Source: Planctomycetota bacterium (lineage in GTDB: Bacteria; Planctomycetota; Planctomycetia; Pirellulales; Lacipirellulaceae). Taken from it: 64,000 bases of DNA. The notes beneath the pieces are model-generated. The model saw only the letters and a program-made list of their open reading frames with translations, was not told the DNA's origin and ran no database searches. The DNA is taken from contig JAJDED010000053.1 of assembly GCA_029259915.1 (NCBI GenBank), positions 124,001 to 188,000 of the forward strand. The letters are read 5' to 3'. Of this stretch, positions 53,080 to 62,222 are shown piece after piece (the stretch's first letter is position 1; each line of letters begins with the position of its first letter). Position numbers and translations under genes: made by a program.

Positions 53080-54210
53080 TTATATCCGCGCCACCCGGTT
53101 ACCACTCACACGGCGGACCAGACTGCGCATCTCGAGAACGTGGATCGTCGAAAGCACACGGTGCACGGGCAGGCCGCTGGTTTGGGTGACGTCGTCGATC
53201 AATGATCCCTGGGTGTCGATCGACTGCAACACTTTTTGTTCGATGTCGTTTAGTGTGACTTCCGCAGGAACGCGGATCGTGATGCCGTCGTCGCGCGGGG
53301 CTTCGTGAGCCATGGGGCCCAATTCTTCCAACACGTCGTCGATCGAAGAAACGAGCTTCGCACCATCGCGGATCAAGCGATGCGGGCCCTGCGAAAGTCG
53401 GCTGTCGATCGCACCCGGCACGGCAAACACTTCGCGGTTTTGCTCCCACGCGTGGCGAGCCGTGATCAGCGCGCCCGAACGGTCGGCGGCTTCCACGACA
53501 ATCGTGCCGATCGTAAGTCCACTGATGATCCGGTTGCGCTGCGGAAACATTCCGCTGATGGGCGGCATCGTGGGAGCCGCTTCGCTCATCAGGCATCCCT
53601 GTGCGGCAATCTCGTCGGCTAAGCCGACATTCTCCGGCGGATAGGGTGCGAGCACACCGCTAGCCAAAACGGCAATCGTGCGCCCACCAGCAGCGAGCGC
53701 GGCACGGTGGGCGGCGGTGTCGATGCCACGGGCCATGCCGCTAACCACGGTAATCCCCGCCCGAGCCAAACTAGTGGCCAGTGCCGACGCTTGTTTCAAA
53801 CCATAGCGGCTGGCATGTCGCGTGCCGACAATCGCCACCGCTAACGAATCTCCAGGCAAAAACGTCCCGCGCACAAACAGCACGCTCGGCGGGTCGTGGA
53901 TCTCTTTTAATAGGGGCGGATATGCGTCGTTGGATTCGAGCAAAACCTGAAGATTGTTTTCGCGAGCGATTTCAAGCTGTGCGTCGACATCCACTTCGTC
54001 GCACGAGTCGACAATGCGTCTGGCCAACGTCGGCCCCACGCCCGATACGCTTTGCAGTTCTCCCACGCCTGCCGCCAAAACTCCAGCGGCCGAGCCGAAT
54101 TGCATAAGCAATTTGCGGCGTATGAGCGGTCCCACTCCAGAAATAAGCGCAAGCCGCAATTCCTCGCGGAGTTGGTCGACATTCGAGATTTGCAATTTAG
54201 AATCGGCCAC
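53080..54210 (-). CDS. dprA: DNA-processing protein DprA
   Basis: A 376-residue DprA. An N-terminal helix-hairpin-helix/SAM-like part (ALISGVGPLIRRKLLMQFGS) precedes the Rossmann domain with AIVGTRHASRYGLKQASALA, then TVVSGMARGIDTAAHRAALA and FPQRNRIISGL. The C-terminal winged helix is IDDVTQTSGLPVHRVLSTIH. It loads RecA on incoming single-stranded DNA in transformation. GTG start at 54210. It lies downstream of aroB on the same strand, separated by element G. Confidence 0.92.
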   Translation of the reverse strand: MADSKLQISNVDQLREELRLALISGVGPLIRRKLLMQFGSAAGVLAAGVGELQSVSGVGPTLARRIVDSCDEVDVDAQLEIARENNLQVLLESNDAYPPLLKEIHDPPSVLFVRGTFLPGDSLAVAIVGTRHASRYGLKQASALATSLARAGITVVSGMARGIDTAAHRAALAAGGRTIAVLASGVLAPYPPENVGLADEIAAQGCLMSEAAPTMPPISGMFPQRNRIISGLTIGTIVVEAADRSGALITARHAWEQNREVFAVPGAIDSRLSQGPHRLIRDGAKLVSSIDDVLEELGPMAHEAPRDDGITIRVPAEVTLNDIEQKVLQSIDTQGSLIDDVTQTSGLPVHRVLSTIHVLEMRSLVRRVSGNRVARI

Positions 54211-54269
54211 GAAAATAAGGACTCTATCTGTGCTACGGATGATTCAATTTCGCCCAGCGCAATCTTCCT

Positions 54270-54368
54270 AATAGCCACAAAAAACACAAAAAGTCACAAA
54301 GAAATCGCTTTGCCGAAACGTATCCAATACTCCCTTTTTTGTGTCTCTTTGTGTTTCTTGTGGCTATT
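54270..54368. repeat. Inverted-repeat element G (AGCCACAAAA type)
   Basis: The left arm (54270-54304) opens AATAGCCACAAAAAACACAA. The right arm (54335-54368) in reverse complement opens AATAGCCACAAGAAACACAA. They match in most positions. The internal unit is 9-10 bp (CCACAAAAA, ACACAAAAA, GTCACAAAG). The tip is AGCCAC instead of AACC(G/A)C. Located between aroB and dprA. Confidence 0.8.
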
Positions 54369-54413
54369 GTCTTTTGATTATGGCGCTGGCCGTGCTGAAT
54401 CGTTTCTGCACCG

Positions 54414-55505
54414 CTATCTGCCTAGCGATGCTACGACATCATCAATACGAACGTCCTTGACCAATTCGACATGCCCCATCCGGTCGGGCAGTACAAAACG
54501 GAGCTGACCGTCGTCGACCTTCTTGTCGCGGCGCATCAAATCGACCAAGTCGTCGGCGTCAAATGCGGGGACAGTAATCGGAAGCTTGAGCGATTCGAGC
54601 AGCGTCTGTTGTCGCGCAACAAATGCCTCGTCGACCCGGCCCATGCACATCGCCAGCCGCGCGGCACACATCATGCCGATCGAAACCGCTTCGCCGTGCA
54701 GCATTTGGTCGTATCCGCTGGCCGCCTCAAAAGCATGGGCAAACGTGTGCCCGTAGTTAAGCACTGCCCGTAAGCCGGAGATTTCGCGTTCGTCTTGTTC
54801 GACTACGTCCGCCTTCAGGCGGCAACAACGCTCGACCATATGCCGAAGCGCGCCAGCATCCTTGGTATTGATCTCGTCGATGTGCTGCTCGAGATAGGCA
54901 AAAAAATCAGCGTCGAGAATTACCCCATACTTGACCACTTCCGCAAGTCCAGCGCGGTATTCGCGCTCGGGCAACGTTGAAAGTACGTCGACGTCAACAA
55001 GCACACCCTGCGGTTGCCAGAACGCGCCGACCATGTTTTTCGCGCCCGGCAGATTGATCCCCACCTTGCCACCCACCGAGCTATCGACCTGGGCCAGCAG
55101 TGTTGTAGGGACTTGAAAGAAATCGAGCCCGCGGGCAAAAGTGGCTGCAACAAAACCGGCCAAATCGCCCACCACTCCGCCACCCACGGCAACGACAATC
55201 GATTGCCGATCGGATCCTTCCTCGAGCATCGTTTCCCAAAGATCGAACGCCACCTCGGGCAGTTTACTGCGCTCACCCGCGTCGACCACCAGCAGATGGA
55301 CTTCCCAGTGGGCGTCAACCAGCAGATCGCCAAGTTTGTCGGCATAGAGGGTGTCGACGTTGGTGTCGGTGATGATTACCGCATGAGACGAACGGCTGCG
55401 CTCGCGCAGAAAATGTGCCAAGCCTGCTAGATTCCCGCCGCCGATTTCGATGTCGTAGCTGCGCTCCGCCAATTCGACACGGGTAATGTCACCATTCTGA
55501 GCCAC
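54414..55505 (-). CDS. aroB: 3-dehydroquinate synthase
   Basis: A 363-residue enzyme, the second step of the shikimate pathway (DAHP to 3-dehydroquinate, NAD and Zn dependent). Motifs: VVAVGGGVVGDLAGFVAATF (NAD-binding GGG), QVPTTLLAQVDSSVGGKVGI, NLPGAKNMVGAFWQP, and LNYGHTFAHAFEAASGYDQM with zinc-binding histidines. GTG start at 55505. The gene is bracketed by repeat elements G and H. Confidence 0.95.
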   Translation of the reverse strand: MAQNGDITRVELAERSYDIEIGGGNLAGLAHFLRERSRSSHAVIITDTNVDTLYADKLGDLLVDAHWEVHLLVVDAGERSKLPEVAFDLWETMLEEGSDRQSIVVAVGGGVVGDLAGFVAATFARGLDFFQVPTTLLAQVDSSVGGKVGINLPGAKNMVGAFWQPQGVLVDVDVLSTLPEREYRAGLAEVVKYGVILDADFFAYLEQHIDEINTKDAGALRHMVERCCRLKADVVEQDEREISGLRAVLNYGHTFAHAFEAASGYDQMLHGEAVSIGMMCAARLAMCMGRVDEAFVARQQTLLESLKLPITVPAFDADDLVDLMRRDKKVDDGQLRFVLPDRMGHVELVKDVRIDDVVASLGR

Positions 55506-55538
55506 AGGCGTACCTTAAATGACTTAAACTAAAAAATG

Positions 55539-55670
55539 AACCGCCAAGAGCGCCAAGTACGCCAAGAAATGCGGTGGAAACTCATTGCCCTACAGATACA
55601 CCGTCTCCGATAAACGACTGATATCCAATGTTATAAGGAATCGAAAAAAATCCTTGGCGGTTTTCAGTTT
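55539..55670. repeat. Inverted-repeat element H (AACCGCCAAG type)
   Basis: The left arm (55539-55569) has three 9-bp units: AACCGCCAAGAGCGCCAAGT then ACGCCAAGAAA. The right arm (55650-55670) is shorter, ATCCTTGGCGG then TTTTCAGTTT, one unit, and extends the pairing into AAACT(G/A)AAA outside. Lies just upstream of the aroB GTG. Confidence 0.75.
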
Positions 55671-55703
55671 AGTTAAATAAGAACGAAAATCATCTCGGCT
55701 GTT

Positions 55704-55925
55704 TCAAGACGAAACGCGTTGGACATCTTCGTCAGTCACGACAATCTGTCGGCAAAATCCCGTGTGCATACGGACATACTCAAGATGAGCCGCTTCCGAA
55801 GGCTTCTCGTGCAGGCGCACCTCCAACTGGTTGCGCTTGCGGGGGTCCAGGTCGTACTCTTCCGGCCAGACGGTTGAGGTCTCGACCACCAGCGCTTCGC
55901 GATAAGGATCAAATGCGTCCGGCAT
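55704..55925 (-). CDS. Small protein of unknown function
   Basis: A 73-residue soluble protein starting MPDAFDPYREALVVETSTVW with TGFCRQIVVTDEDVQRVSS at the end. No domain was recognised. The composition and an AGGAAC SD seven bases before the ATG support a real gene. It is the first of the minus-strand group with aroB and dprA, but separated from aroB by element H. Confidence 0.6.
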   Translation of the reverse strand: MPDAFDPYREALVVETSTVWPEEYDLDPRKRNQLEVRLHEKPSEAAHLEYVRMHTGFCRQIVVTDEDVQRVSS

Positions 55926-56017
55926 CGTAAGTTCCTGTTCTATCTGTCGGCAAAAAACTCAGTATACTGGCCAGAGCGTGAGAGAAAAGCCGTGGTGGTG
56001 CAAATGTCGAGGGGTTT

Positions 56018-56563
56018 ATGGATCAGTCGGGAACCAGGCTAGTCGTTGGGCTTGCAGGTTTAGCGTTGATTGCAGGGGTTGGGTCGTGGTGGACTCGTTA
56101 CGAGGCATCGCATCGCGCCACACAGTTTTGGGGCAAGGAGGCCGGGCCCTTGATTGCCCAACCGGCTGGGCTGGAAGTGCTTTTTCTCCAGCAAACGAAA
56201 GTGAACAATGGCCCTCAAGACGATTTGCTGCTCACACTAGGGCAGCAACAACCGTATCGGATCACCGGGTCGAAGGATCTGACTGACGCCCCAGGACTAG
56301 TCCACCTCCGGCACGCACTGTTTAGCGACAGCAATTATCTGTGGCAAGAAAAACCTGCCGCGGAGTCTGTACGTTGGCATTGGGTGCTACGCTTCCATCG
56401 GGACAACACACAGGTGCGCATCGCCCTGTCGGACGATTTTTCAATGCTCGGAAAGGTCGATTCCCGCGGAGAGGTGTATATCGTATCCTGCCGCCCGATG
56501 GCAGCCACGCTACGCCAGTATTTTCAATCTATAGAGTTGGGTGGGCCTTCCGACCAGAATTGA
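56018..56563 (+). CDS. Membrane-anchored protein of unknown function
   Basis: A 181-residue protein with one N-terminal membrane helix (RLVVGLAGLALIAGVGSWW) and an extracytoplasmic domain containing HALFSDSNYLWQEKPAAESV and QVRIALSDDFSMLGKVD. No family was recognised. AGGGGTTT precedes the ATG. It lies upstream of the ParA gene with a 127-bp gap. Confidence 0.6.
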   Translation: MDQSGTRLVVGLAGLALIAGVGSWWTRYEASHRATQFWGKEAGPLIAQPAGLEVLFLQQTKVNNGPQDDLLLTLGQQQPYRITGSKDLTDAPGLVHLRHALFSDSNYLWQEKPAAESVRWHWVLRFHRDNTQVRIALSDDFSMLGKVDSRGEVYIVSCRPMAATLRQYFQSIELGGPSDQN

Positions 56564-56690
56564 CGGGTGCCACTGTCTGGCTTTTCTCTTGCTAGCACTT
56601 CGCGAGAATGCTCTGGGGTGGCCTGGTGGCAATCTCTATACTTCGCGACCTCGGCCAAAGCGAGAATCATTAAAAAGGCTTGTGAGCATC

Positions 56691-57533
56691 ATGCGTTCGA
56701 TCGCAATTATCAACCAAAAAGGTGGCGTCGGCAAAACCACTACGGCAGTGAACCTAAGTGCTGCTTTGGCGGCAAGCGGTTTGCGCGTCGGGCTTGTGGA
56801 CCTCGATCCCCAGGCACATGCTTCATTGCACTTGGGGCTTAGCCCGACGGGGCAGATGCCCACCGTGTACGACTTGCTCACCGGCGACGCAAAACTTGCC
56901 GACATCTGGCAGCCAACTGGCGAAAATCTCATGGTCGCACCATCGCACATCGATCTGGCAGCCGCGGAAGTCGAACTGGCTGGCGTCGTGGGCCGCGAGG
57001 TGATTTTGCGCGACAAGCTGGAGGAGGCGCGCGATCAGTTTGATTACCTGTTGATCGATTGCCCGCCTTCGCTGGGAATTCTCACCATCAACGCCCTGGC
57101 GGCTGTGGACGACGTATTTCTACCCTTGCAGCCACACTATCTGGCATTGCACGGCTTGAGCAAACTGTTGCAGACGATCGATCTGGTTGCTCGACGACTC
57201 AACAGCCGGCTGCGGCTCGCGGGGGTGGTGTTCTGCCTGTACGAATCGGGAACCCGTTTGGCAGCAGAGGTGTCGGCAGACGTAGAGACGTTTTTCAGCG
57301 AAGCTCGCAACGAGAATTCGGCCTGGAAGCAGGTCCATTTGTTCAAGGCTCGCGTCCGCCGCAATATCCGCCTGGCCGAGGCCCCCAGCTACGAACAGTC
57401 GATTTTCCAGTACTCGCCCCAATCAGCTGGGGCAGAAGATTACCACGCCTTGGCCTACGAAGTGCTAGCGCTCTATGCCGGCTTAGCCGACACATCGCCA
57501 TCGGAGCGGTCTGCCGACCGACTTGCCGCCTGA
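56691..57533 (+). CDS. ParA-family ATPase
   Basis: A 280-residue MinD/ParA ATPase. The deviant Walker A KGGVGKTT (residues 10-17) with the signature lysine is in MRSIAIINQKGGVGKTTTAV. The Walker A' and B segments are GLVDLDPQAHASLHLGL and DYLLIDCPPSLGILT. ALFLQPHYLALHGL-like LPLQPHYLALHGLSKLL follows. There is no ParB next to it, so it may position protein cargo or a chromosomal region. MRSIAII start chosen; the reading frame extends far upstream but without family signal. Confidence 0.9.
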   Translation: MRSIAIINQKGGVGKTTTAVNLSAALAASGLRVGLVDLDPQAHASLHLGLSPTGQMPTVYDLLTGDAKLADIWQPTGENLMVAPSHIDLAAAEVELAGVVGREVILRDKLEEARDQFDYLLIDCPPSLGILTINALAAVDDVFLPLQPHYLALHGLSKLLQTIDLVARRLNSRLRLAGVVFCLYESGTRLAAEVSADVETFFSEARNENSAWKQVHLFKARVRRNIRLAEAPSYEQSIFQYSPQSAGAEDYHALAYEVLALYAGLADTSPSERSADRLAA

Positions 57534-57873
57534 AACGCTTTCAAAGTTGGCCCTTTCTTTCTGGTTAAACTTTTCCGACATGGCAAAGTTTGACGGCTTG
57601 GTGAACCTTGTCTGCGAAGCTTTTCCGATTGCTCCGGTTGATCCGCTCGCTGCAGGAAAAACATTTGTGCCGCCTGCTACCCTGACCAATGCGTTGCGGT
57701 CGTATTGGTCGATTGGCATCTAAGGACGAATCTACTCGTCCATCGCGCATGAACCAACCAATTTGCCTGTGCAACCCAGGTGCGAAATTGGATTCCATCC
57801 AACCAAGCGCCCAAATGCAAAGGCCTTTTGCTTCCAAGTATGGGGGCAACACAACTTACAGGAGACCGAGCGA
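57534..57873. other. Spacer before the Q-rich outer-membrane gene
   Basis: 340 bp containing the ribosome-binding site AGGAGAC before 57874 and likely its promoter. A 66-residue ORF at 57523-57723 has an unusual start and no family signal; it was not accepted. Confidence 0.45.
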
Positions 57874-59640
57874 ATGCGAGTTTCGTGGACCCAGGGATGT
57901 GGACTACTGGCGCTGTCCACCGCCGTTTTGGTGCTTGGCACCAACGGCGCTTACGGCCAATTTTCGCCTTATACCAGTTCGGCACAGCCTCAGCAGCAAG
58001 CCGCCGCCCAGCCCCAGTGGCAGGGCTACGCACAGCCCAGCTATGCCCAGCAACAGGCGGGCTATGCTCAACAACAAACGGGCTTTGCACAACAGCAAGC
58101 TCAACAACCCAGCTACGCACAACAGCAACCAGCTCAGCAACAACCTAGCTATGCCCAGCAGCAGCCTGGTTATGCTCAACAACAAGCTCTGCAAACTCAG
58201 CCGCAGCAGCAAGCTCAGCCGCGATACACGGCCATGGCATTCCAAGGTAGCGATAGCCGGCAATTGGTTGAATCGCTTGACCCGAGCAAGCTGCCAGCGC
58301 AGCAAACGTCCGTAGAAAACTATGCGGCTCCTGCTGCCGTACCGAGTGCCGTGGGCTATGCGGCCGGATGTGGAACCTGCGACATTGGCTACAACACCTT
58401 CGACAGCGGCGGTGGCTATGGCTACGGGCGACAGGGTTACGGCAATCAGTGTGGCACGCTAGGTGCCGCCAATTGCGGTAGTGGCCGACGCTGGTTCGGC
58501 GGCGTTTATGGATTACTGATGGAACGCGACAACGCCAGCCGCGTCCCGCTGGCTTTCGTTTCGTCAACTGCCAATGCCCCACCCTACTACCCCACCGACA
58601 CGGAAATCGCGCTCACCACACGTAATGTCGATATCGACTTCCAGGGTGGTGTGGAGTTCCGATTGGGAGCAACCTTGGGCGGACGCCGTGGCGGCGGATA
58701 TGCCGGCGCTAGCTGCGATTCGTGCGGAGGCGGCTCGTGTGCCTCCTCTTGTGGTTGTGGCCCAACCCACGCTTGGGAAGCCGTCTACTGGGGTATCTTC
58801 GAAGACGATGCCACCAGCGTTGTCACCGATATTACGGCCGACGCATTTCGCACTTACGGCATGATGGATTTCCGGGGACTCGAATACAGCCCCACTGGGC
58901 TTCCTGCTGACTATCGGTCAGTCAACGTCTGGTTCGACAACGGGCCACCCACCGTCGATAACAGCGCGCCTTACGACGTGGAAGTACGCAGCTTCACAAC
59001 CCGTAGCACATTCTCAGCACAAAACTTGGAGTTGAATCTGCTGCGATTGCCAGTAGCCTGCGGTGGTTGTGGAAACTCGCAATCTCGCTACGAAATGACC
59101 ACGTTCGTCGGTGGCCGCTACATGCGGCTGGACGAAGATTTTCTGTTCCGCACTGATTATCAGCGGATGGATACCAATGCCCTCGGCTTCTTGGCCTACA
59201 ACGTGGAAATCGACAACGATTTGTACGGTGTTCAGATGGGGTGCAATGGTGTCTACCATCTCGGATGCACCGGTCGTTTTGCGGTCCAATGCAGCTCGGC
59301 TGTCGGCGTCTACGGCAATCACATCGAAGTAAGTCAACGGATGGATGCACCCACCGGTGGCGTGGTTCGATATGCCAATGGCACTCAAGCGAACTTCAAC
59401 AGCCAAACCGACAAGGACGACGTCGCTATCATTGCCGAACTACGCCTCGGCAGCAGCTACCAGGTCAACAACAACTGGAGAGTTTACAGTGGTTGGCGTG
59501 TGCTCGGACTTTCGGGTGTTGCCTTAGCTACCGACCAAATCCCCACGGCGTTCATTACGCCCGGACAGGTCGGCAACATTGCCTCGAGCGGCTCCATGAT
59601 CCTCCACGGCCTGCAAGCTGGCGTCGAGTACAACTACTAA
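57874..59640 (+). CDS. Outer-membrane beta-barrel candidate with a Q-rich repeat
   Basis: A 588-residue exported protein. The signal peptide is CGLLALSTAVLVLGTNGAYG. A low-complexity stretch follows (~30-150) of units like SYAQQQP, GYAQQQA and GFAQQQA. Gly- and Cys-rich elements (CGTCDIGYNTFDSGGGYGYG; SCDSCGGGSCASSCGCG) precede a beta-barrel-like C-terminal half (WFGGVYGLLMERDNASR, FRDYNV-like LGFLAYNVEIDNDLYGVQMG) ending LHGLQAGVEYNY with terminal aromatic Tyr, an outer-membrane insertion signature. Similar proteins occur in planctomycetes. The terminator at 59669 closes it. Confidence 0.7.
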   Translation: MRVSWTQGCGLLALSTAVLVLGTNGAYGQFSPYTSSAQPQQQAAAQPQWQGYAQPSYAQQQAGYAQQQTGFAQQQAQQPSYAQQQPAQQQPSYAQQQPGYAQQQALQTQPQQQAQPRYTAMAFQGSDSRQLVESLDPSKLPAQQTSVENYAAPAAVPSAVGYAAGCGTCDIGYNTFDSGGGYGYGRQGYGNQCGTLGAANCGSGRRWFGGVYGLLMERDNASRVPLAFVSSTANAPPYYPTDTEIALTTRNVDIDFQGGVEFRLGATLGGRRGGGYAGASCDSCGGGSCASSCGCGPTHAWEAVYWGIFEDDATSVVTDITADAFRTYGMMDFRGLEYSPTGLPADYRSVNVWFDNGPPTVDNSAPYDVEVRSFTTRSTFSAQNLELNLLRLPVACGGCGNSQSRYEMTTFVGGRYMRLDEDFLFRTDYQRMDTNALGFLAYNVEIDNDLYGVQMGCNGVYHLGCTGRFAVQCSSAVGVYGNHIEVSQRMDAPTGGVVRYANGTQANFNSQTDKDDVAIIAELRLGSSYQVNNNWRVYSGWRVLGLSGVALATDQIPTAFITPGQVGNIASSGSMILHGLQAGVEYNY

Positions 59641-59668
59641 ACGAGTTAAGCTCGACAACCTTTCTCAC

Positions 59669-59708
59669 CACTACCCCGTCTGGTGCAACTGCATCAGTCG
59701 GGGTAGTG
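59669..59708 (+). terminator. Rho-independent terminator
   Basis: Perfect 10-bp stem CACTACCCCG (59669-59678) and CGGGGTAGTG (59699-59708), loop of 20 bases, then TCGTTTTCG, downstream of the beta-barrel gene's stop codon. Confidence 0.7.
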
Positions 59709-59990
59709 TCGTTTTCGCACACTCTTCATCGGGGGAAGCTGCCACGAGTTGTAGGGTCTTTCAACCACGACTGCGTAAGACTTAACGTTGCAAAGCTCAT
59801 CACATAATACACCATCGAACTGCAGTTTATTGCGCCGCTGAAGTGCCGCGTGGTATTTTCTTGACCTGCATTCTTCTGCGTCGTAGATACATCTATCGCT
59901 AAGCTTTGGGTTGCCATTCGCAAGTCGTCTGCCCAGTTGCTGAGCAATCCAGTATCTCCTGAACATGGTGACGAAAACTAGGTGCATCCA
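59709..59990. other. Spacer before the histidine kinase
   Basis: 282 bp with no supported gene. It presumably contains the promoter of the kinase-regulator pair; no clear -10/-35 set was identified. Confidence 0.4.
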
Positions 59991-62138
59991 ATGGCAACTG
60001 AAAAAATAAGTGTTCTTCGGGGTACCTGGAAACGCTTCACAACCCGAATCCAAACGTCACTATCACCAGGCTCGGGACACTTAGCGCTTATCACCCAGAT
60101 ATTTCTTTTCTCCATCGCATTCTTTGCGCTTGTTCTGGTTCAACGCCACATGCAATCGAATCTTATCAGGGAAAACGCACTGCAACAGGCCACCCAGTAC
60201 AGCAAGTCGCTTAAGAGATTTCGAAGGTTGTATGCGTCGACTGTCGTCTCAACGGCTCAAGAACATGGCCTCAAAATTGTAAGCGATTTCGAGGGTGTGA
60301 AAGGCGCCATCCCTTTGCCGATAACGTTGACCAAGCTCCTGGGAAATCAGTTGGCTGATAACGAAGGTGGCGGACGTGTCCAGCTCTATAGCCCTTATCC
60401 ATTTCCCTCAAATCGTGAGCCGGGAGGATTGCATGACTATTTTTCTCGAGATGCTTGGACCGCTCTCGAACGTGATCCCGATACACCTTTCTTCAGTATT
60501 GAAGAAATCGACGGGAAACCGATTCTTCGGTATGCGACTGCAGACATCATGCAGAGCTCCTGTATTGATTGCCATAATAATCACCCCGACACGCCAAAGA
60601 ACGATTGGAAAGTGGGTGATCTGCGCGGTGTCTTAGAAGTTTCCGTGCCATTGGATGCGGCAACTCTTCGCGCAAATGCCGACACGAGGGAATTCACTTT
60701 TCTCATCGCAGGGCTGTCGTTGCTAGGTGTGTTGTGCATAACGAATGTTTTACGGCGCAATCGTCGATCCTCCCGAGAATTGGAACGATTAGTAGAACAT
60801 CGAACCGCCGACCTGACGAACGAAATCAAAGAACGAAGCAATGTGGAAGAGGCTTTGCGCAACAACGAAGCCAGAACCCGCGCCATTGTTGAATCGGCTG
60901 CCGAGGGAATCGTCGTCATCGACGAGCAAGGGATCGTAGAATCAATAAATGGCGCTGCCGCCAAGATGTTTCAGTACCTTGAGGAGGAAGTCGTGGGCAG
61001 AAATGTTTCCATGCTCCTGCCGTCTCCCGATGCCGAGCAGCACGATGAGTACCTCGCCAGATACTTACGCTCCGGGCAAGCCAAAATAATTGGAACTGGC
61101 GGCCAAGACGTAAATGGGAAACGCAAGGACGGATCGATTTTCCCTATTCACCTTGCCGTCAGTGAAGTCAAATTCTCTCAAAGAAGAATTTTCACAGGAG
61201 TTCTTCACGACCTGACGGAACGCAAACAATTGGAGAGGGAACTATCCCAGGCACAGAAGCTGGAATCGATTGGGCAATTGTCAGCTGGCGTTGCCCATGA
61301 AATCAACACGCCGATGCAGTACATCGGCGACAACTTGGAGTTTCTCGACGAGTGCATGAACAATCTCCTTGAAGTCGTGGACACCTATCAACAAAGACTT
61401 GAGGACAAAGCAACTGCCCAACCATGGGAACATCGCATACAAGAGTTGAGCGATGTCAAAAAGCGTTGCAAATTTGACAGCATACGCGAACAGGTTCCCC
61501 AAGCGATTCAAGAAAGCCTCGAGGGCGTCGAGCGCGTGATTCACATTGTGCGGGCAATGAAGCAATTCTCCCATCCAGGCAGTTCTAAGAAAGTGCTTTC
61601 CAACATCAACGACGCCATCCGTAATACGGCGACCATTACCAAGAACCGTTGGAAGTACGTGGCCGAATTAGAGTTGGAGTTGGACCCCGACCTGACCGAG
61701 GCGATGGTGCTTACTGCCGCACTGAACCAGGTGTTGTTGAACTTAATGGTCAACGCGAGTGACGCGATCGCCGAGAAACAAGGCGAGCAAGGCAATCAGA
61801 AAGGAATGATCACAGTCCGTACGAGAAACGATTCGGACTCAGTGGTTATAGAAGTCGAAGACACGGGCTGTGGTATTCCCGACGAGATCGTAGATCGTGT
61901 CTTCGACCCATTTTTTACCACCAAGGATGTCGGCAAAGGAACGGGGCAAGGGCTAGCGATTTCGCGCGACGTGATCGTCAACAAACACAATGGGACACTC
62001 GAGGTACTGAGCACTCCAGGAGAGGGCACCACATTTATCGTCCGATTGCCGATCTCACCTTCAACAGATAATCTGCAAGAGGGGTCGCAAGATATCGAGC
62101 GAGAAGATCTCGTGGAACAACCTCTGATTACTTCATAA
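59991..62138 (+). CDS. Haem-binding sensor histidine kinase (DUF3365-PAS-HisKA-HATPase)
   Basis: A 715-residue sensor kinase. A membrane helix (LITQIFLFSIAFFALVLVQR) precedes a DUF3365-type periplasmic domain with a c-type haem motif CIDCH (C191, C194, H195). A second helix is FLIAGLSLLGVLCITNVLRR. A PAS domain follows (SAAEGIVVIDEQGIVESING, RKDGSIFPIHLAVSEV). The HisKA domain has AGVAHEINTPMQYIGDNLEF with phospho-acceptor H436. The ATPase domain has LNLMVNASDAI, DTGCGIPDEIVDRVFDPFFT and GLAISRDVIVNKHNG. It may sense redox or gas through the haem. It is followed by a response regulator gene. Confidence 0.88.
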   Translation: MATEKISVLRGTWKRFTTRIQTSLSPGSGHLALITQIFLFSIAFFALVLVQRHMQSNLIRENALQQATQYSKSLKRFRRLYASTVVSTAQEHGLKIVSDFEGVKGAIPLPITLTKLLGNQLADNEGGGRVQLYSPYPFPSNREPGGLHDYFSRDAWTALERDPDTPFFSIEEIDGKPILRYATADIMQSSCIDCHNNHPDTPKNDWKVGDLRGVLEVSVPLDAATLRANADTREFTFLIAGLSLLGVLCITNVLRRNRRSSRELERLVEHRTADLTNEIKERSNVEEALRNNEARTRAIVESAAEGIVVIDEQGIVESINGAAAKMFQYLEEEVVGRNVSMLLPSPDAEQHDEYLARYLRSGQAKIIGTGGQDVNGKRKDGSIFPIHLAVSEVKFSQRRIFTGVLHDLTERKQLERELSQAQKLESIGQLSAGVAHEINTPMQYIGDNLEFLDECMNNLLEVVDTYQQRLEDKATAQPWEHRIQELSDVKKRCKFDSIREQVPQAIQESLEGVERVIHIVRAMKQFSHPGSSKKVLSNINDAIRNTATITKNRWKYVAELELELDPDLTEAMVLTAALNQVLLNLMVNASDAIAEKQGEQGNQKGMITVRTRNDSDSVVIEVEDTGCGIPDEIVDRVFDPFFTTKDVGKGTGQGLAISRDVIVNKHNGTLEVLSTPGEGTTFIVRLPISPSTDNLQEGSQDIEREDLVEQPLITS

Positions 62139-62222
62139 TAAATGGGCCAAAGATCGCATCAGCGCACCAAAGGCACCCAACACATGTGTGGCAACTAATA
62201 ACATTTTTACGAAAGCAAACCA

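Noticed and set aside
57523..57723. A 66-residue ORF overlapping the ParA stop codon
   Set aside because: Non-ATG start, no recognisable family, no SD, and it is mirrored by an equally long antisense ORF.
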